From assembly GCF_001854405.1 (NCBI RefSeq), contig NZ_CP017718.1:1-64000 (forward strand): a stretch of DNA of 64,000 nt. Direction: 5' to 3'. A program made the translations under genes and the position numbers. The notes beneath the pieces were generated by a model. The model was not told the origin of the DNA. It searched no databases and saw only the letters and a list, made by a program, of their open reading frames with translations. Within the stretch, counting starts at the first letter, position 1. Every line of letters begins with the position of its first letter. Below are positions 44,901 through 53,767 of this stretch, in pieces. This stretch comes from Hyphomonas sp. Mor2 (GTDB taxonomy: Bacteria; Pseudomonadota; Alphaproteobacteria; Caulobacterales; Hyphomonadaceae).

Positions 44901-45794
44901 CTAGGCCAGCTCCCGCTCGAAAAGCGCCAGCATGCGTGACCAGGCACGTTCGGATTGCTCCGGATTATGTGCGCGAGAATCGGTCGGCACCCAGCCATGC
45001 ATGGCGCCGGCATAAACTTCGATTTCTGCGGGAACCTTGGCGGCCTCGAATGCCGCGATCAGCGCGCCTTCCGCCTCGGGCTGGCGTTCATGATCATTCT
45101 CGGCAATGGCGATCAGCACGCCGCCCTGGATCTGTCCGGCGAGGCGATGTGGACTGTCCGCGGCCTCGGTGACCAGACCCCCACCATGAAATGAGGTTGG
45201 CGCCTTGATCCGGTTTGGAACCGCCGCAGCCGCCCGGAGGGTCCAGGATCCGGTCATGCAGAAACCGACGGCCCCCACGCCGCGCCTTGTGTCCACAGCA
45301 TCCTGTCTATCCAGCCAGCTGACAATCGCAGCGGCATCTATGATCACGGTTTCGGGCGACAAGGCCTGATAATGCGGCCCGACCCGCTCTCGCCCACCCG
45401 GGTCACGAATGGTCTGGCCCTCTTGGAACAAGCGCCCGGAATGGGTGCGATAGTAGGGATTGGCGGCAATCACACTATAACCGGCGCCGGCCAACCGCCG
45501 TGCCATATCAAAGAATGCGGGCCGGACGCCATGAATATCCGGCCAGATGATAATCGCGGCGTGCGCGCCGTCAGCCGGATGTACGAACAACGCATCGATG
45601 GTCCCATCCGGGGTCGGGATATCGACATTGGCTTCCGTCAGGGATCCAGGTTCGGGCAGGGGGCTTGCGCAAGCTTGAAGCATCGCCCCGGAGACCGCGA
45701 CCGTCGCCGTTGCACCGACCGTAAAGCCTCGCCGGGTCACAGCTTTACCTGCCAAATAGGCGTCGAGTTCTCGCTCGGTGGTCTCATCACACAT
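44901..45794 (-). CDS. Dienelactone hydrolase family protein, Tat-exported lipoprotein-like
   Basis: A 297-residue alpha/beta hydrolase with a twin-arginine-like signal (VTRRGFTVGATATV) and a nearby lipobox (MLQAC). Active-site residues of the dienelactone hydrolase group are in place: the nucleophile cysteine in VGFCMTGSW, an aspartate in AENDHE and a histidine in GAMHGW. It would hydrolyse an ester or lactone in the periplasm; the substrate is unknown. The gene stands alone. Confidence 0.88.
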   Translation of the reverse strand: MCDETTERELDAYLAGKAVTRRGFTVGATATVAVSGAMLQACASPLPEPGSLTEANVDIPTPDGTIDALFVHPADGAHAAIIIWPDIHGVRPAFFDMARRLAGAGYSVIAANPYYRTHSGRLFQEGQTIRDPGGRERVGPHYQALSPETVIIDAAAIVSWLDRQDAVDTRRGVGAVGFCMTGSWTLRAAAAVPNRIKAPTSFHGGGLVTEAADSPHRLAGQIQGGVLIAIAENDHERQPEAEGALIAAFEAAKVPAEIEVYAGAMHGWVPTDSRAHNPEQSERAWSRMLALFERELA

Positions 45795-46019
45795 TGTGTT
45801 CGGCGTCCCTTAGCTCTCAAGTGATACTTATCACACTTGGCGCGAAATCGATTTCGATCAAAGTAAAATCTAGTTTTTCCGATGGCCTGAAACAACAGAA
45901 TCGCACTTGAAAGTGTTAACAATCGGCGGAACTTCATGACCAAGTCTTCACACTCATGAAAGCCGAAACCTGCTTGATGTCTGAGACGCTCTGAAAAGAG
46001 CGGGCAAGAGGAGTAGAGA

Positions 46020-46553
46020 ATGAAAAAGACTGTCGTCGTTGCAGTGCTGGCGGGCGCGTGCTTCGGGCCAATGGCCGTGGCGGAATCGGATTTGTACGTC
46101 ACAGGTGGATATGCCGCCTTCGATAGTGAGGGCGCCACGATCAACGCGTTAACCTTGCGTGGTGGAATGGCCTTTCATGAAATTCTGGGCGGTGAGTTCG
46201 AAGCCTCCTTCGGGCTGGGCGCAGAAGATGTGGGCGGAAACCTGGGGTCTCAGGTCGAACTGGAGAACCAGTTTGGCGCCTATCTGGTTGGGCGCTACCC
46301 GGTTGCTCAACAAATCGATGTTCTGGCCCGGATTGGGTACACGACCGGAGAGTTCCAATCCTCAACCAGCGGCGTCACAGGCGATGCGGAGGTTGATGGG
46401 CTCGCCTTCGGACTCGGCGGCGAGTACATGTTCACAGAAGAGTTCGGCGTACGTGCCGATTACACGCGGATCGAAGCTGAAGATGACAGCTTTGACGGCG
46501 GCATTGATGTGTTCGCAATCGCGGGCGTGTTCAAGTTCGGTGACACGCGCTAA
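46020..46553 (+). CDS. Outer-membrane beta-barrel protein
   Basis: A 177-residue protein with a signal peptide (cut after GPMAVA), followed by alternating strands with an aromatic belt (LYVTGGYAAFD, YLVGRYPV, LARIGYTTGEFQSS, FGLGGEYMF, GVRADYTRIEAED, VFAIAGVFKFG). It fits the small eight-stranded barrel/porin-like OMP_b-brl family. The barrel ends with a phenylalanine-containing strand. The role may be structural or adhesive. A terminator lies 20 bases downstream. Confidence 0.85.
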   Translation: MKKTVVVAVLAGACFGPMAVAESDLYVTGGYAAFDSEGATINALTLRGGMAFHEILGGEFEASFGLGAEDVGGNLGSQVELENQFGAYLVGRYPVAQQIDVLARIGYTTGEFQSSTSGVTGDAEVDGLAFGLGGEYMFTEEFGVRADYTRIEAEDDSFDGGIDVFAIAGVFKFGDTR

Positions 46554-46573
46554 GCGCGATCCGAGCTGGTCTG

Positions 46574-46606
46574 TAAGCCCCGATCTGTACGGATCGGGGC
46601 TTATCT
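46574..46606. terminator. Rho-independent terminator
   Basis: taagccccgatc and gatcggggctta make a perfect 12-base stem around six bases, between the outer-membrane protein gene and the convergent nudC gene. It could work in both directions. Confidence 0.85.
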
Positions 46607-47524
46607 TTAGTCGCGCTCTGCCCAGGTTTTGAGAATGTGATGTGCGACGGCCATGGGCGGCGGCGCATAGATATCAGGGTGCGTCCCGGCCAGCACTTGT
46701 CGGGCTTCTTCGCGCGTGATCCAGCGCGCAGCTTCCAGTTCATCCTGCTCAACGGACGTTTCTGTCGTGTCGGCCTCGATGATGATGCCGACCATCAGCG
46801 AAGATGGGAACGGCCAGGGCTGGCAGAACAGGTATTCCGCATTTGCCGGGTCGGCCTTGATCCCGGCCTCTTCTTCCAGTTCCCGCGCAGCGGCTTGTTC
46901 GACGGTTTCTCCAGGTTCGACAAAGCCGGCCAGTGCGGACCAGAATCCAGCCGGCCACGAAGCCTGGCGTCCCAGCAGGCATTTGTCATCCTTGACCGCC
47001 AGCATGATCGCGACCGGGTCGGTGCGCGGGAAGTGTTCCGCGCCGCAGGCCGGGCAGACCCGTTTCCAACCGGCTTCAGCCAGCTCACTCTCAGCGCCGC
47101 ATTTGGAGCAGAAACGGTGCGAACGATGCCATTCCAGGATGCTGCGGGCCGTTGACGCGAGATTGGCTTGCATCGGGTTCAGACTGCTCGCCGCAGCGCG
47201 CATGTCGGTAAACTCACCGGTTCCGTCGATCAGCGATCCTTCCAGTTTGAAACCGGCGCCCAGATTGATTGCGAAGATCGGCGCGCCAGCAGTATCCAGG
47301 CCCAGAAACACGCGTTCTTCCTGTGGGGTGAGGCGGGCGACTTCCGGTCCGAGCCAGACAAGGCCCTGACCGCTGAACTCGACCAAAGGCAGACCTTTCT
47401 GCATCAGGAAGACCAGAACGTCCTCGCGCTGCATCGCGGCATCGAGCCAGGCCTGATCGGTGCGATGGTGGGCAGCACGGTTGATCGGATGGCTGGCGAG
47501 CGGGATATCATTCGAAGTCGTCAT
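46607..47524 (-). CDS. nudC: NAD(+) diphosphatase NudC
   Basis: A 305-residue Nudix hydrolase that splits NADH/NAD to NMN and AMP and can remove NAD caps from RNA. A zinc-ribbon precedes the Nudix domain (CSKCGAESELAEAGWKRVCPACG), and PRTDPVAIM follows. The Nudix box reads GFVEPGETVEQAAARELEEEAGI, and the NudC-specific SQPWPFPxSLM motif appears as CQPWPFPSSLMVG. All hallmarks are present, so assignment is firm. Confidence 0.95.
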   Translation of the reverse strand: MTTSNDIPLASHPINRAAHHRTDQAWLDAAMQREDVLVFLMQKGLPLVEFSGQGLVWLGPEVARLTPQEERVFLGLDTAGAPIFAINLGAGFKLEGSLIDGTGEFTDMRAAASSLNPMQANLASTARSILEWHRSHRFCSKCGAESELAEAGWKRVCPACGAEHFPRTDPVAIMLAVKDDKCLLGRQASWPAGFWSALAGFVEPGETVEQAAARELEEEAGIKADPANAEYLFCQPWPFPSSLMVGIIIEADTTETSVEQDELEAARWITREEARQVLAGTHPDIYAPPPMAVAHHILKTWAERD

Positions 47525-47552
47525 GAAACCCGCTTTAACAGCTTCACCCCCC

Positions 47553-47581
47553 TTGTCACGAGGTGACCTAAGGGCGATATA
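47553..47581 (+). promoter_or_regulatory. Promoter of the SRP RNA gene
   Basis: ttgtca (47553-47558), a 17-base spacer and gatata (47576-47581) form a sigma-70-type promoter; transcription would start about six bases later, at the 5' end of the SRP RNA. Confidence 0.6.
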
Positions 47582-47587
47582 GGCGGC

Positions 47588-47683
47588 GGAGGCTGGCGGT
47601 GGACGAGCTCCTCGCCAACCGGGTCAGGTCGGGAACGAAGCAGCCCTAACGAGTTTTTCGGTTCGGGTCGCTGTCCAGTCTCC
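47588..47683 (+). ncRNA. ffs: Signal recognition particle RNA (4.5S-like)
   Basis: A 96-nucleotide hairpin RNA that binds Ffh in the signal recognition particle. The apical conserved region gggtcaggtcgggaacgaag followed by cagccc is the classic bacterial SRP RNA element, with the GGAA-type loop and adjacent internal loops. The ends ggaggctgg and ccagtctcc pair. It is the short type without an Alu domain. Confidence 0.95.
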
Positions 47684-47821
47684 ACTTTCCTTCAGAGAGA
47701 TCTTAATGCGACGCCGGGTAGGCCTTGGTCGCGGGAAAATGAGCAAAGCTGTGGTCATTTGCGCGACTTAGGGCGCGGATCGCTTGCCGCCACCCCCGAG
47801 TCCCTGTCATAAGCAGATCCC

Positions 47822-49573
47822 ATGAGCGAGACCTCTGACACGCCCGAAGAGACCGAACGCGACGACGCAACCTTCTCCATGTTCGGAGACGCCGAGATGG
47901 GCGTGCCGAAGGAGGAGGGCTATCAGGTGCTCGCGCGCAAGTATCGGCCGCGCCTGTTCTCGGATCTGATCGGTCAGGAAGCGATGGTCCGGACGCTCAA
48001 AAACGCATTCGAAACCGGCCGCGTGGCACACGCCTTCATGCTGACGGGTGTGCGGGGTGTTGGGAAGACGACAACCGCGCGTCTGCTCGCACGAGCGCTC
48101 AATTATTCTCGTGACGGCCATGATGCGCCGAGCATGGAGCTAGATCCGCCGGGCGATTTTTGTGCCGCCATCATGGCCGGCAACCATCCGGATGTGCTGG
48201 AGCTGGACGCGGCCTCGCGGACGGGCGTTGCTGATATGCGCGACCTGCTCGATGGGGTGCGTTATTCACCGGTCTCGGCCCGGCACAAAGTCTATATCAT
48301 CGACGAAGTGCACATGCTGTCGACCGCCTCCTTCAATGCCTTGTTGAAAACGCTCGAGGAACCGCCGGGGCACGTGAAGTTCATTTTCGCGACGACCGAG
48401 ATCCGCAAAGTGCCGATCACGGTTCTGTCGCGTTGTCAGCGGTTTGACCTGAAACGCCTCGAAAGCGATGCGCTGTCGAAGCATCTCGCCAAGATTGCCG
48501 GGCGCGAAAGTGCCAACGTTTCCGAGGAAGGCCTCGCCTTGATCGCACGCGCTGCAGAGGGCTCGGTTCGCGATGGCCTGTCCATTCTCGATCAGGCGAT
48601 TGTTCAAGCGTTGGATGGCGATGAAGTTACCGGCGAACGCGTGCGCGACATGTTGGGTCTGGGTGATCGCTTGCGTCTGCTCGACGCGTTCGAGTTTGCC
48701 ATTCAAGGCGAAGCCCAAAAGGCCGTGGATGAAGTCGCCGATCAGGTGCGCGCCGGGGCGGACCCGCTCGTTATTCTCAAGGATATGCTCGAAATCGCAG
48801 CGGATATCGCGACCGTCCAAGCGGCCGGGAACAATTATCAACTGCCCGGTCCAGCTGACTGGACGCGCCGCACGCATGAGATCGCGGCAACGCTGACACC
48901 CGCGCAGGCCCAGCGCAACTGGCAGATCCTGCTCTCCGGCTATCGTGATACCCAGACCGCGCCAGAGGCGGATACGGCGCTTCGCATGGTCGTTCTGCGT
49001 CTTGTTTCCGCCGCCCGTTTGCCCAGTCCTGAAGAAGCCGCCCGCTTGCTGAATGGGGGAGGGGCCTCGGGCAGCTCGGGAAAGCCTGATCCTGCGGGTG
49101 CCTCGCCCTCTGGCGGGGCGCAAGCTGTGGTGCAGCTGGTGCAACCCAGCGAGCAGTCTCTGGCCAATTTTCGCGATGTGCTGAATCGCCTCGATACGCG
49201 CAAGGAAGCGCGGCTCTGGGGCGAAGCGCGCAAGTATATACGCGCCGAGAACTTCCGGCCGGGGCGTCTGGTCTGCGCCGTCGATCCGGGCGCGCCGAAG
49301 GATTTGCTGCGCCGTTTGACCGATTTCCTCGAATATGAAACCGACATGGATTGGGACGTTGCCCTCTCGGACTCCTCGGTCGAAACGCAAAAAGAGACTG
49401 AAACGCGGGAACGCGGCGAGCTGCTGGCCGATGCGGCCCGGCATCCAGATGTGGCGGCGGCGCTCGATGCGCTTCCGGGCGCTGAAGTGGTGGATGTTGA
49501 ACACAGCGCTTCCCTTGATCCGGCGACATTGACGGACAATGTCGTGCCTCTGAAACGCAGCTCAAAAGGCTAG
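47822..49573 (+). CDS. dnaX: DNA polymerase III subunit gamma/tau
   Basis: A 583-residue clamp-loader subunit. The AAA+ domain has Walker A GVRGVGKTT at about 76-84 and Walker B IIDEVHML, followed by SRC in VLSRCQRFDL (the sensor arginine region), with the collar domain after about residue 240. Between Walker A and Walker B the zinc-module cysteines of most DnaX proteins are mostly absent; only one cysteine remains (GDFCAAIM). The C-terminal region resembles the tau polymerase-binding part. It directly precedes ybaB. Confidence 0.95.
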   Translation: MSETSDTPEETERDDATFSMFGDAEMGVPKEEGYQVLARKYRPRLFSDLIGQEAMVRTLKNAFETGRVAHAFMLTGVRGVGKTTTARLLARALNYSRDGHDAPSMELDPPGDFCAAIMAGNHPDVLELDAASRTGVADMRDLLDGVRYSPVSARHKVYIIDEVHMLSTASFNALLKTLEEPPGHVKFIFATTEIRKVPITVLSRCQRFDLKRLESDALSKHLAKIAGRESANVSEEGLALIARAAEGSVRDGLSILDQAIVQALDGDEVTGERVRDMLGLGDRLRLLDAFEFAIQGEAQKAVDEVADQVRAGADPLVILKDMLEIAADIATVQAAGNNYQLPGPADWTRRTHEIAATLTPAQAQRNWQILLSGYRDTQTAPEADTALRMVVLRLVSAARLPSPEEAARLLNGGGASGSSGKPDPAGASPSGGAQAVVQLVQPSEQSLANFRDVLNRLDTRKEARLWGEARKYIRAENFRPGRLVCAVDPGAPKDLLRRLTDFLEYETDMDWDVALSDSSVETQKETETRERGELLADAARHPDVAAALDALPGAEVVDVEHSASLDPATLTDNVVPLKRSSKG

Positions 49574-49586
49574 AACGGAACCACCC

Positions 49587-49910
49587 ATGACCGACCTTAC
49601 CAAGATTATGCAGCAGGCGCAGGAAATGCAGGCCAAGATGCAGGAGGCGCAGGCCAAGATCGAAGAGACCGAGGCCGAAGGCATTGCCGGCGCCGGGCTC
49701 GTTGCTGTCACGCTGAAAGGTAAGGGGGAGCTGGTGTCCATCCGGATCGATCCGAGCCTGATGTCGGACGAGGCCGAGATTGTCGAAGACCTGGTCAAAG
49801 CCGCGCACCGTGAAGCGCGCAAGAATCTCGATCAGGCCATGGAATCGGCGATGAAAGAGGCCACAGCGGGGATTGGCGGCATGATGCCCGGCTTCAAGAT
49901 GCCGTTTTAG
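49587..49910 (+). CDS. ybaB: YbaB/EbfC nucleoid-associated protein
   Basis: A 107-residue protein that binds DNA and is part of the recombination/nucleoid neighbourhood. The lysine- and glutamate-rich N-terminal helix (MTDLTKIMQQAQEMQAKMQEAQAKIEE) and the conserved core (EGIAGAGLVAVTLKGKGELVSIRIDPSLM) are typical. It follows dnaX after 13 bases, as in many bacteria. recR is not next: it lies about 3.9 kb downstream. Confidence 0.93.
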   Translation: MTDLTKIMQQAQEMQAKMQEAQAKIEETEAEGIAGAGLVAVTLKGKGELVSIRIDPSLMSDEAEIVEDLVKAAHREARKNLDQAMESAMKEATAGIGGMMPGFKMPF

Positions 49911-51667
49911 TCCTCGTCCTTTTTCGCGACATTCTCATCCGCCATCTGGTATTCTGTTTCGCGTTCTGAAGCGATGAGTGCGCGAACCGTCTCCGTTTCA
50001 TACCCCATCTCCTCGAGCGCGCGGGCTGACATTTGCAAGCCCGCCTCGATCGCGTCGGGGATCACAAAAGTCGCGCCAGCTGTGTAGAGCGACCGGGCAT
50101 GATCAGCATCACGGGCGCGGGCCAAGATCGGGACGTCCGGGCGCCCGCGCCGGGCGGTCTTCACCATGCTTTCAGCGCGCGAGGCATCGTCCAGGGTCAC
50201 AACGACGAGCCCCGCATGCGCGAGGCCGGCTTTTTGCAGGACTTCCTCGCGACCTCCATCGCCGAAATAGACCCGCCAGCCATCGCGGCGGTGCTTGGCC
50301 ACTGTATTGGGATTGGTTTCCAGTCCGACAATTTCGGCTTGCTCCCGGTCCAGTATGTGCGCGACGGCGCGGCCGACGCGGCCAAAGCCTGCAACGATGA
50401 CATGCCCTTCGGCGTCGCTGTAATCATCGGGCAACGGATGCGTCTCACCTTTCGGGGTGACACGTTCTGCCAGCCAGATCCCACCTCGCCAGCTGACCGT
50501 GACAATGAGCATGGACAGCGCGACGATTGCCGTCAGCACTGTGGTTGTCTCAGCCAATAGGGTTCCAGCCGCGAGGCCCGCGCCGAAAATGACGAAGGCA
50601 AATTCCCCGGCAGGGGCAAGCAAGGAAGCCGACTCCACCGCGACCGGCCAGGTGCCCGAGAAGATGCGAATGGCAATGACGGCGATGATCGCTTTGACGG
50701 CTAGCAGAGCAATCAGGCCGCCAAACACCATGGGCCAGTTGTCCACGACAACGCTCAGATCAATCGCCAGACCCACGGTCAGGAAGAACAATCCAAGCAA
50801 CAGGCCCTTGAACGGTTCGAGGTCGATTTCGGTCTGATGCTTGAATTCGGTTTCTCCAAGCAACAACCCAGCCAGGAACGCTCCGAGCGCCAGCGACAGG
50901 CCGGCATTGGCGGTAATGACGGAGGCGCCTACCACGGTCAGTAAAGTGATGGCCATGAGGAAATCTCGTCCGCCGGCATGAGCCGCGAGGCGGAACAAGT
51001 GGCGGAGCAGGTAGCGGCCAATCACGAAAATGACCAACAAGGCGATCAAGCCATTGAGCAGCGCCTGGCCGAGAACCGCGACCAGACCGGACTCACTCTG
51101 GCTGGCGGTGAAGCCGACAAAGATGAGGATCGGCGCCACCAGAATATCCTGGAAGAGGAGTACGCCCAGCGATGTGCGCCCCACCGGGCCAGCGACGAGT
51201 TTTTTTTCCGTCAGCACCTGCATCACAATCGCGGTCGATGACAGCGCCAGCGCCAGGCCGATAATAGCCGCTGCCGCGGGCGGCTGACCGAGCATATAGG
51301 CGACATAGCCAATAATAATCGCGCTGAGCAGCGCTTGCGTCGTCCCGGCGCCAAACACGGTGCGTTTCAAGGCCCAGAGCTTTTCGAAGGATAGTTCCAG
51401 CCCAAGCAGGAAGAGCAGGAACAGGACGCCGAGCTCGGCAAAAGGTGCGGCAGCGGCTGGGTCCGAGATGGTCAGGTATTTCAGCCAGGGTAATCGTTCG
51501 CTAAACGCGCTGAATCCGCTTGGCCCAAGCGCAATTCCAGCGAGAATGAAGGCGACAACTGCCGGGAGTTTCAAGGCCCGGAGAATGGGCACGACCAGTC
51601 CTGCCGCCAGCAGAAACACCAGGGCGTCCTTGATCATGACTTCCTGACCTTCGTGCCCAACGGCCAT
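49907..51667 (-). CDS. Kef-type CPA2 cation:proton antiporter with TrkA-N domain
   Basis: A 586-residue inner-membrane protein. The N-terminal Na_H_Exchanger domain has about 12 helices, including GLSLALGAFLAGLLLGETEFKHQTEIDLEPFKGLLLGLFFLTVGLAIDL. The C-terminal RCK/TrkA-N domain (HVIVAGFGRVGRAVAHILD, about 408-530) binds nucleotides. Such KefB/KefC-like systems release potassium, often in response to glutathione adducts. No KefF/KefG partner gene is adjacent. Its 3' end overlaps the ybaB end by four bases. Confidence 0.9.
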   Translation of the reverse strand: MAVGHEGQEVMIKDALVFLLAAGLVVPILRALKLPAVVAFILAGIALGPSGFSAFSERLPWLKYLTISDPAAAAPFAELGVLFLLFLLGLELSFEKLWALKRTVFGAGTTQALLSAIIIGYVAYMLGQPPAAAAIIGLALALSSTAIVMQVLTEKKLVAGPVGRTSLGVLLFQDILVAPILIFVGFTASQSESGLVAVLGQALLNGLIALLVIFVIGRYLLRHLFRLAAHAGGRDFLMAITLLTVVGASVITANAGLSLALGAFLAGLLLGETEFKHQTEIDLEPFKGLLLGLFFLTVGLAIDLSVVVDNWPMVFGGLIALLAVKAIIAVIAIRIFSGTWPVAVESASLLAPAGEFAFVIFGAGLAAGTLLAETTTVLTAIVALSMLIVTVSWRGGIWLAERVTPKGETHPLPDDYSDAEGHVIVAGFGRVGRAVAHILDREQAEIVGLETNPNTVAKHRRDGWRVYFGDGGREEVLQKAGLAHAGLVVVTLDDASRAESMVKTARRGRPDVPILARARDADHARSLYTAGATFVIPDAIEAGLQMSARALEEMGYETETVRALIASERETEYQMADENVAKKDED

Positions 51668-51750
51668 GGCGCGTTATCCTAGTTTGCTTATCTTGTTTGT
51701 AACGCGTTCGGGCCTTTGAGAAAGTCCGTATCTCTCACGTTCGCGCGGTT

Positions 51751-52386
51751 TTAGGCACTCGCCAGCAAATCGGTCAAAGCTTGATCCAGTTTGATCGCTG
51801 CCTGCGGGGTCAAACCATGTCGAAACAGCGTGAGATGCTGTTGCACGACATTCGCCACCGCGCCCGAACCCACGTCGCTATCCGCGCCACTCTCTCGCAG
51901 GAATTCGAGATGATAGCGCAGAACGATTACAATGTTCGTTGCAAGATCCGGCAAGCGATCGCGGTCAAGAGTCAGATGCCCGGTCTTGATCATGGCATGC
52001 AAGAACGTGCGGAACTGGCCGAGCGTGTCACGATAAATCCCAGGCAGGCGGTCGAGAAGTTGATCCGTGTGCTCGCCATAATCGGCCTGGTCGCGATACA
52101 GAAACCGGTAGTGGCGGATCTCCGAAACCAAAGCTGCAATCATGTCTGCATACTCTTCTAGCACGCGTGTTTCGTCACTTGGCAGCAGTGCAAGGCGATG
52201 CTCGACATCTTCCAGGAAACCATCCGTCAGGGCTTCAAGAAGCGCCCGCTTGTTCTTGAAATGATACCAGAGATTGCCTTCCGCGATCCCGCATTCAGCG
52301 GCGAGATCGGCGGTCGTGACATTGCCAAAGCGGCGCGCATTGAACAGTTCGCGCGCTGTCTCAAGGATCCGATCGCGCGTCTTCAT
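51751..52386 (-). CDS. TetR family regulator of the CYP153-like gene
   Basis: A 211-residue TetR protein. The N-terminal helix-turn-helix (RDRILETARELFNARRFGNVTTADLAAECGIAEGNLWYHFKNKRALLEAL) is clear, and the C-terminal domain is helical. Its ATG overlaps the stop of the P450 gene by four bases, so the two share a message. The near-perfect palindrome upstream of the P450 start (53665-53690) is the likely operator, which would make the pair self-regulating. Confidence 0.92.
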   Translation of the reverse strand: MKTRDRILETARELFNARRFGNVTTADLAAECGIAEGNLWYHFKNKRALLEALTDGFLEDVEHRLALLPSDETRVLEEYADMIAALVSEIRHYRFLYRDQADYGEHTDQLLDRLPGIYRDTLGQFRTFLHAMIKTGHLTLDRDRLPDLATNIVIVLRYHLEFLRESGADSDVGSGAVANVVQQHLTLFRHGLTPQAAIKLDQALTDLLASA

Positions 52387-53645
52387 CCGGCTTTCGGGCG
52401 AACGATGACCGGCACATTCGTGTAGCCCATGACGAAATTGGACAGAACGCGTTCGGGCTCGCCGACAAGTTCAATCTTGTCGAACCGGTTCAGGATCTCT
52501 TCCCACAGAATACGCAGCTGCATTTCGCCGACCCGATTGCCCATGCAGCGATGGACACCGAACCCGAAAGACAAATGGCGGCGCGCATTGGGGCGATCAA
52601 TCCAGAACCGGTCGGGGTCTTCAATCACAGTCTCATCCCGGTTTCCGGAGATGTACCACATGATCACTTTGTCGCCTTTCTTGATCTGCTTGCCGCCAAT
52701 TTCGATATCTTCGAGCGCATTGCGACGCATATGCCCGAGCGGAGTCTGAAACCGGATGATCTCCGACACCATGTTCGGAATGATCGACGGGTCGGCCTTC
52801 AGTTTCTCATATTCGCCGGGGTTGCGATTCAGTTCGACGAAGCCAGCGCTGATCGAATTACGAGTCGTGTCATTGCCGCCCACAATGAGCAGGATCAGAT
52901 TGCCGAGGAACTCCTGCGGATCATTGACCATGTCGGCAGTTTCCGGGTTGTGCGCGAGTAATGAAATGAAGTCGAATTTCTTCGGCTGCGCGGCCCGTTC
53001 CTGCCAGAGACGGGCGAAATAGGCATAGCATTCCTCCAGCGTCTTCATGCGCTGATCCATGTCGACCTCGATCCCGACGGTCTCCGACGTCGTCGCGACA
53101 TCTGACCAGTAGGGCAGCAGATGGCGATCCTCGAACGGGAAGTCGAACAGGGTGGCAAGCATTTGCGTGGTCAGTTCTTTCGAGACGTGCTCGACCCAAT
53201 TGATCTCTTCATTGACCGGCAGACTGTCGAGAATATTGCAGACGCGCTGACGGATCAGGGCTTCGATCTCCGACAATTGAGACGGCGCAACCGCCGGGCT
53301 CACGGTTTTGCGTTGGACAACATGCTTGGCGCCGTCCATGGCGATAAACATGGGCGTCTCCATGCCCTCCGGCGCATCGCCAATGACGATATTGTTCTGC
53401 GAAGAGAAGACCTTGTGGTTTGAGTCGACCGCGATGATGTCGTCATATCTGGTGATCGACCAATATGGTCCGAAAGGACTGTCCGGGCAGTAATGAACCG
53501 GGTCCTCGTTGCGCAGGCGGCGGAAATACTCGCCTTGTGCATTGGCTTCAAAAATTTCAGCTTTGGAAACGTCCAATGACTCCAGGGGCAGGCTGTAAGG
53601 GTCGGGAATGCCGGACTCATCGATTGTTTGTGCCGTGTCTGCCAA
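52383..53645 (-). CDS. Cytochrome P450, CYP153-like alkane hydroxylase
   Basis: A 420-residue soluble bacterial P450. The I-helix reads GGNDTTRNS, ExxR-type residues lie in MVSEIIRFQTPLGHMRR, and the heme cysteine is in FGFGVHRCMGNRVGE. The segments LPLESLDVSKAEIF, WSITRYDDIIAVDSNHKVFSSQ and KELTTQMLATLFDFPFEDR match CYP153-type terminal alkane hydroxylases as I recall them, so medium-chain alkanes or related lipids are likely substrates. The start is a TTG at 53645 with ccggaggaaacc just upstream; the longer frame lacks a ribosome site. No ferredoxin or reductase gene is adjacent. The TetR gene follows. Confidence 0.88.
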   Translation of the reverse strand: MADTAQTIDESGIPDPYSLPLESLDVSKAEIFEANAQGEYFRRLRNEDPVHYCPDSPFGPYWSITRYDDIIAVDSNHKVFSSQNNIVIGDAPEGMETPMFIAMDGAKHVVQRKTVSPAVAPSQLSEIEALIRQRVCNILDSLPVNEEINWVEHVSKELTTQMLATLFDFPFEDRHLLPYWSDVATTSETVGIEVDMDQRMKTLEECYAYFARLWQERAAQPKKFDFISLLAHNPETADMVNDPQEFLGNLILLIVGGNDTTRNSISAGFVELNRNPGEYEKLKADPSIIPNMVSEIIRFQTPLGHMRRNALEDIEIGGKQIKKGDKVIMWYISGNRDETVIEDPDRFWIDRPNARRHLSFGFGVHRCMGNRVGEMQLRILWEEILNRFDKIELVGEPERVLSNFVMGYTNVPVIVRPKAG

Positions 53646-53664
53646 GGTTTCCTCCGGATTAGTG

Positions 53665-53690
53665 TTTTCTAGGGTAATAACCCTAAAAAC
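53665..53690. promoter_or_regulatory. Near-perfect palindromic operator upstream of the P450 gene
   Basis: The core agggtaataaccct (53671-53684) is a perfect palindrome and extends outward with T-rich and A-rich flanks (one mismatch). It lies about 20-45 bases upstream of the P450 TTG start and before the divergent recR. Its position and symmetry fit a TetR-family site. Confidence 0.6.
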
Positions 53691-53767
53691 TAGACCTGCC
53701 AAGGAATTCCAGAGCTTCTGTAAGCGCCGCTCTTGCGTCGCGCTCCGAGTCCCGCACATTAGCGGCC

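Noticed and set aside
45818-45839. Imperfect dyad (caagtg...cacttg) upstream of the dienelactone-hydrolase-like gene
   Set aside because: The symmetry is broken by a one-base offset, so it is too weak to call an operator.
48266-49504. Long - strand reading frame (412 codons) opposite dnaX
   Set aside because: It mirrors the dnaX coding sequence, and GC-rich codon bias produces such open frames; no domain is visible.
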